From NCBI GenBank assembly GCA_029548715.1, contig JAKPMW010000235.1, positions 1 to 9,098 on the forward strand: a stretch of DNA of 9,098 nucleotides. The letters are read 5' to 3'. A program made the position numbers and the translations under genes. The notes under the pieces are model-generated. The model did no database searches. It worked only from the letters and a program-made list of their open reading frames with translations, and was not told the DNA's origin. The stretch is from Spirochaetota bacterium. GTDB taxonomy: Bacteria; Spirochaetota; JAGLSM01; JAKPMW01. How positions within the stretch are numbered: the first letter of the stretch is position 1; every line of letters starts with the position of its first letter. This document shows positions 5,269 to 9,098 of the stretch, piece by piece.

Positions 5269-7323
5269 ATGAGGCATGGTATCTGTCTGCTCGCCCTCGG
5301 GCTTGTGCTCGTGGCTGGCTGCCATGGGGGTATCGAGCTGGTTCCCCTTGTGGGGACACCTGAAGAGCGAGCCTGGCTGGCGACCAATCACCATCAGCTT
5401 GTCTATGCCCCCGATCCGGCCTATCCCCCCTATGAATATCTTGATCCGGTTGCCGGAGTGACACGGGGGATGGCCCGGGAGCTGTTGAACGCTGTCGAAA
5501 AGCGGCTTGGTGTGCGGTTTGGGCAGATCCGGGTTGACGATTTTGCATCCATCCTTGCACTGGCACAATCGGGGAAGGTAGCCGTCGTCAATGCGGTTAC
5601 AAAGACACCTGAGCGCAGCCGGTACCTTGACTTTACCCAGCCCGTTTTTTCCTATGACAACGTGATTCTGGTGCGAAGGGGGACTGGTGAGCATCTCAGT
5701 CTTGACATGCTTGACGGAAAGCGGGTTTCGTTTGTCACTGGCTATGCTGTCACCGAGTATTGCGCAGAAACATACCCGGCAATTGTGCAGGACAGGGTCC
5801 CCAGCGACCTGCATGCGATCCTGAACGTTTCGTACGGCATCTCGGATGCGGCAGTGATAGACATGGCGTCAGCTTCATGGCTGATTCAGACACATGGGAT
5901 CCAGAATCTCAGGATTGCAGGCAATGCCTCCTGGCCTGTTGCCCTTGCCATTGGAGTACGCAGGGATCTGCCTGTCCTCGGGAGTCTGGTTCGCAAGGCG
6001 TTGCACGCTGTTACCGAGCAGGAGCGTGAGTCGATTCGCAGCCGCTGGATCAAGCTTCACAGCGAAGCGCTTGTCCCGGATTGGGTTGTGCCCGTCGGAG
6101 CACTGGTCTTGTGTGCCATCATGGCTGTTGTTATCTGGAACCGGTTGCTCCATTTTCAGGTCAGAAAAAAGACCACCGAGCTGCAAAGCGCACTTGAACG
6201 GCTGGCTGCAAGTGAGCGCGATCTCCGGATTCAGCTTGATAATGCACCAGATGCCATTCTTGTCTACGATATCGATCTGAACCGGTTTGTGGAGGCCAAT
6301 GGCAGGGCGGTGGAGATGTTTGGCTATTCGCGGGAGAGGCTGCTCTCCATGTCGCCCAGGGACCTGTATATGACTTCCCAGCCTGACAGCCTTGACCCTG
6401 CCAGATCGATCGCGGTCAACAATGACCGGGTGCTGGCCGGGGAGAGGCTTGTTTTCCAGCGGGTTGTTACCCGGGCTGATGGAAGGGAGTTGCTCTGTGA
6501 GGTCCGAACCCTGCGCCACCCTCCGTCCTCCAAGCGGCTGATTCGGGCCAGCTATCTTGATCGCTCGGCTGAGCATGCCGCCGAGGAGGAGAAACGCCGG
6601 ATGGAGGGCCTGCTCTTGCAAAGGCAAAAACTCTCTGCAATAGGAACACTTGCCAACGGCGTGGCACACGAAATCAATAACCCGTTGATGGGGATCATCA
6701 ATTACGGGCAACTGATTTTGGACCGGGTGGACCAGTCCCCGCTGGATATCAGGCAGTACGCGGACGAGATAATTGTGGAGGGCATGCGGATCGCCGGCAT
6801 CGTCAGGAGCCTGCTTTCCCTCTCGCGCCAGCAGCAGGATGCAAAGGAGGTCACAACAGCTCCGGCACTGCTGGATTCGATCAGGACACTGGTCAAAACT
6901 CTCCTGGGAAAGGACGAGATCGAGATCAGGTTTGTCCTGGCAGATGATTTGCCCGATCTTGTCTGTGCACCCGGACGGATACAGCAGGTCTTGCTCAACC
7001 TGATCACCAATGCGCGGGATGCCCTTAACGAGCGGTATCCCGGCTACCATCCTGACAAGTGCGTGACCGTCAGCGTCACATCCTTCCGGCATGAAGACGG
7101 CTCTGCCTGGATGCGTTTTTCCGTTGCGGATACCGGGTATGGCATTGCGCCCGAAAAACGGGACAGGATCTTTGATCCGTTTTACACCACCAAGCCCATT
7201 GGAACCGGAACCGGTCTGGGCCTCCCACTCTGTTATGGTATTATCAGCGAACATGGCGGTCGGATCTGGTATGAAGAAGCCGCATTCGGAGGGGCCTGCT
7301 TCAGCTTTGAAATTCCCCTCTGA
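5269..7323 (+). CDS. Membrane sensor histidine kinase with periplasmic solute-binding domain and PAS
   Basis: 684 residues. Residues 1-18 form a signal with lipobox VAGC (Cys18). A bacterial family 3 solute-binding domain follows (about 38-262; PAYPPYEYLD and ERSRYLDFTQPVF are typical), then a transmembrane helix (about 270-290), a short coiled coil (to about 312), a PAS domain (about 313-430), a HisKA domain with AHEINNPL and phospho-acceptor His467, and an HATPase domain: N box Asn577/Asn581, G1 Asp621-x-Gly-x-Gly, F box FDPFYTTK, G2 GTGTGLGL at 645-652. It should bind a small periplasmic solute (amino acid-like ligands are usual for this fold) and phosphorylate a response regulator that is not in this window. 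No receiver or HPt domain is present, unlike BvgS/EvgS. A GGAAGGGG stretch (5256-5263) precedes ATG 5269. Single solute-binding domain. The upstream gap of 83 bases shows no clear promoter. Confidence 0.93.
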   Translation: MRHGICLLALGLVLVAGCHGGIELVPLVGTPEERAWLATNHHQLVYAPDPAYPPYEYLDPVAGVTRGMARELLNAVEKRLGVRFGQIRVDDFASILALAQSGKVAVVNAVTKTPERSRYLDFTQPVFSYDNVILVRRGTGEHLSLDMLDGKRVSFVTGYAVTEYCAETYPAIVQDRVPSDLHAILNVSYGISDAAVIDMASASWLIQTHGIQNLRIAGNASWPVALAIGVRRDLPVLGSLVRKALHAVTEQERESIRSRWIKLHSEALVPDWVVPVGALVLCAIMAVVIWNRLLHFQVRKKTTELQSALERLAASERDLRIQLDNAPDAILVYDIDLNRFVEANGRAVEMFGYSRERLLSMSPRDLYMTSQPDSLDPARSIAVNNDRVLAGERLVFQRVVTRADGRELLCEVRTLRHPPSSKRLIRASYLDRSAEHAAEEEKRRMEGLLLQRQKLSAIGTLANGVAHEINNPLMGIINYGQLILDRVDQSPLDIRQYADEIIVEGMRIAGIVRSLLSLSRQQQDAKEVTTAPALLDSIRTLVKTLLGKDEIEIRFVLADDLPDLVCAPGRIQQVLLNLITNARDALNERYPGYHPDKCVTVSVTSFRHEDGSAWMRFSVADTGYGIAPEKRDRIFDPFYTTKPIGTGTGLGLPLCYGIISEHGGRIWYEEAAFGGACFSFEIPL

Positions 7324-7325
7324 CA

Positions 7326-7342
7326 GATCCTGTTCCCGGATC
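7326..7342 (+). terminator. Small stem-loop after the kinase gene
   Basis: GATCC (7326-7330) and GGATC (7338-7342) pair around a 7-base loop two bases after the kinase stop, followed by CGTTTTCCC. The stem is only 5 bp and the T run is four, so termination would be weak; the next gene, 69 bases from the kinase, could still be read through. Confidence 0.2.
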
Positions 7343-7392
7343 CGTTTTCCCGCCAGAGGGTCTTTGCTATCTTTGGGGGGAGCAGGAGAACC

Positions 7393-8724
7393 ATGATGGC
7401 AACTCACAAACCGGGAGAATCCCGGGAAAAGCGCCGGACAGTCCCGTCCGTAGACAAGGCTGAACCGGCGGCAAAAAAAGCAGCACGAAAAAAATCGTCT
7501 TCCACAGAAAAAGAAACTGTTCAGCCTGCAGCCGTCAGGCCGGATGCCGGGCGATCCCGCAAGTCCCGGGATGCCGTTTCCTCGGGAGAGGGTTCGGCCT
7601 CGTCTGCCCGAAAATCAAAGCCCGGGACAGGTGAGGTACGTCCGCTTGATGCCCGTGAGATCAAGCGGATTTTTTCACGCTCACCCGATGGGGGGGCGAG
7701 GAAACAAGGGCCGGATGGGCAGGGAGCTGTTGCAGAACCTGAAGACGGGCATCGGCCATCATTGCCCGCCAGAAAGGTATGGACGAAGATCGCCATGATC
7801 CTTGGGCCGTCGCTGTGTTGCGTACTGGTGCTTTTTCTTGTTCCTGGAATGCGCGAAGCCGTATTCGGGGTTCAGGCAGGGATTCCCGCCAGACCTCTCC
7901 CGACAAATCTGCTTCCTTCGAGGCATGATCCGCTGTTTCTTTCACCGACGCTTATGGTCAGCAACCAGATTGTGGCCTATTACGGTCATCCCCAGGCCCG
8001 CTGGATGGGGATTGTCGGACGGCATCCCAAGGAAATCCTTGGTCCCATGCTGAGTCGCACCGCTGCTGCCTACGACAGGATCAACGGTCCGAAAAAAACG
8101 GTCCCCGCGTTTTACCTGATCTGGGGTTCGGCCCAGCCCAGGGGCGAGATCCAGTTTATGGACAAGCGCATTCTTGACAGCTACATCAGGTATACTGCCA
8201 CCAACGGATATCTCCTGATTCTTGATCACCAGATTGGCAAGTACGGGCCGATCAAGGCGGTTGAACAGCTTTTGCCGTTTTTGCGGTATCCCCACGTCCA
8301 TCTTGCGATTGATCCGGAGTGGCGGACGCTGAGACCCATGAAGGAAATCGGGTATGTGACCGGTGAGGAGATCAATCAGGCGCAGGCCCTGATGCGAACC
8401 TATATCCTGACCAATCGTATTCCGGGAAAACGGATGCTGATTGTACACCAGTTCGAGGACAAGATGTTTGTCCGCAGGCACCAGATCAGGACGGTCTATG
8501 ACCCGGTGGTATTTGTCCACTCGGTTTCGGGCTGGGGTTCGCCTTCAATGAAGCTCGGAACATGGAACCGGCACACCCAGGCGACCAATCTTCCGCACAA
8601 GGGTTTCAAGCTCTGGTATTACCCCGGAATCCAGCGCCCTGGTCTGCACTACGATTATCCCCTCATGTCCCATCAGGCAGTGGTTGCCCTCCAGCCTTCA
8701 CCGGTTCTGATCATGTACCAGTAA
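7393..8724 (+). CDS. Uncharacterised membrane-anchored protein with disordered basic tail and barrel-like external domain
   Basis: 443 residues, function not known to me. Residues 1-127 are polar, rich in Lys, Arg, Ser, Ala and Pro (AEPAAKKAARKKSSS is histone-H1-like) and look disordered. One transmembrane helix (about 132-151) would place this tail in the cytoplasm and about 290 residues outside. The external part is well ordered and shows a run of hydrophobic strands at regular spacing: IVAYYG, VPAFYLIW, YLLILDHQ, VHLAIDPEW (Asp307, Glu309), RMLIVHQFE, VVFVHSVSGWG, FKLWYYPG and VLIMYQ. I recall similar YYGHP...MGI...DPEW...HQF proteins annotated as hypothetical lipoproteins in other phyla. 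A TIM-barrel, perhaps carbohydrate-active, is inference. ATG 7393 and ATG 7396 are both possible; CAGGAG (7383-7388) spaces better to 7396, shortening the protein by one residue. Confidence 0.85.
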   Translation: MMATHKPGESREKRRTVPSVDKAEPAAKKAARKKSSSTEKETVQPAAVRPDAGRSRKSRDAVSSGEGSASSARKSKPGTGEVRPLDAREIKRIFSRSPDGGARKQGPDGQGAVAEPEDGHRPSLPARKVWTKIAMILGPSLCCVLVLFLVPGMREAVFGVQAGIPARPLPTNLLPSRHDPLFLSPTLMVSNQIVAYYGHPQARWMGIVGRHPKEILGPMLSRTAAAYDRINGPKKTVPAFYLIWGSAQPRGEIQFMDKRILDSYIRYTATNGYLLILDHQIGKYGPIKAVEQLLPFLRYPHVHLAIDPEWRTLRPMKEIGYVTGEEINQAQALMRTYILTNRIPGKRMLIVHQFEDKMFVRRHQIRTVYDPVVFVHSVSGWGSPSMKLGTWNRHTQATNLPHKGFKLWYYPGIQRPGLHYDYPLMSHQAVVALQPSPVLIMYQ

Positions 8725-8725
8725 C

Positions 8726-8800
8726 GGGGACCTCTTCCCCCTGATGCCCCTTGTGAATTTTGGAGTGCGGATGTAGGTTTGTTCCCCTGATATTACGGGG
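8726..8800. terminator. Convergent gene junction with two short GC inverted repeats
   Basis: GGGGA (8726-8730) pairs with TCCCC (8736-8740), just after the stop of the + strand gene. CCCC (8784-8787) pairs with GGGG (8797-8800) across the stop of the - strand gene. Neither has a T tract on the relevant strand. The two genes converge with 68 bases between them, so some transcription end is expected here, but the signals are weak. Confidence 0.25.
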
Positions 8801-9098
8801 CAGGCTTCCAGAACACGGCCAGCCAGACCGCCGGGGATGAGGTCATGGCAACACGGTGACGGGTGCGGGCCGGAATCAGGAGGGCGTCCCCGCTGGCAAG
8901 GGCTGTCGTGCTTCCGTCAGCCCATTCGAGGCATGCATTCCCTGCAAGAAGCAGGACCCACTCGTCCTCATCCTGCTCGTACCAGAATCCTGGAGGACTG
9001 CTTTGGCCCTCAGAGATGATGCGCTCAATGCGGAGAGCCGGAGTTTGTGTCAGGACGTCGACGAGCTCTCCATTGCTGGCATCGGGGAGGTTTTTGAG
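8793..9098 (-). CDS. Cupin-domain protein, N-terminus beyond the right edge
   Basis: C-terminal 101 residues of a small single-domain cupin; the start lies outside the window. Readable motifs: LRIERIISEGQSSPPGFWYE, then DEDEWVLLLAGNACLEW (cupin strand with the conserved Glu-Trp-Val), then SGDALLIPARTRHRV, the second cupin motif with the P-A-x-x-x-H-R-V metal-region histidine, ending AVWLAVFWKPAP. The EQDEDEWVLLL form is common in short cupins of unknown function, often 100-115 residues long, so only a few residues should be missing. It is read on the - strand, converging with the preceding gene. Cupin fold is secure; ligand or reaction cannot be said. Confidence 0.88.
   Translation of the reverse strand, partial: LKNLPDASNGELVDVLTQTPALRIERIISEGQSSPPGFWYEQDEDEWVLLLAGNACLEWADGSTTALASGDALLIPARTRHRVAMTSSPAVWLAVFWKPAP

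Noticed and set aside
5875..7407. A 510-codon open frame on the - strand opposite the sensor kinase
   Set aside because: The + strand kinase shows every expected catalytic motif, while this frame shows none; long antisense frames are common in high-GC genes.

Overview
The window is a compact, GC-rich bacterial chromosomal segment (sample blocks in the housekeeping genes run about 62-73% GC). It holds eight complete genes, a ninth cut by the right edge, and short intergenic gaps. No rRNA, tRNA, CRISPR array, transposase or phage gene is visible. The host cannot be named with confidence. An NAD+-dependent LigA, a lipoprotein-type signal on a sensor kinase, a secreted repeat protein and a YqeK-type hydrolase suggest a diderm outside the classic enterobacterial layout. 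The LigA and NadD sequences loosely recall spirochaetes or the Verrucomicrobia/Kiritimatiella side of the PVC group, but that is only an impression.

Left part (1-3600), all on the + strand: a possible promoter cut by the edge, a YjjG-type HAD nucleotidase, then 12 bases later the NAD+-dependent DNA ligase ligA. A 148-base gap follows, mostly filled by three tandem 26-27 bp units that each can form a small hairpin. Then comes nadD, which makes nicotinate adenine dinucleotide. LigA splits NAD+ to NMN and AMP while NadD lies on the NAD+ biosynthetic path, so this part has an NAD/nucleotide theme.

Middle part (3601-5185): the usual nadD-yqeK neighbourhood is interrupted by a small gene on the opposite strand. 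It encodes a secreted 111-residue protein made of six QY-x-SQA repeats, which I recognise as the DUF6150/Septknot family (predicted 7(1) knot). Its base composition is clearly lower in GC (115/240 over 3661-3900) than its neighbours. An 85-base divergent spacer with an interlocked inverted repeat separates it from yqeK, an HD-domain Ap4A hydrolase, which overlaps a free-standing GyrI-like small-molecule-binding protein by 8 bases.

Right part (5186-9098): a 684-residue membrane sensor kinase with a periplasmic solute-binding domain, PAS, HisKA and ATPase domains and no response regulator beside it. Next is a 443-residue uncharacterised membrane-anchored protein with a long charged disordered cytoplasmic tail and an external domain whose strand pattern suggests a TIM barrel. 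Last, on the opposite strand, is the C-terminal 101 residues of a small cupin protein. The most unusual items are the Septknot gene and its setting, the hairpin tandem repeat before nadD, and the tailed barrel-like protein.
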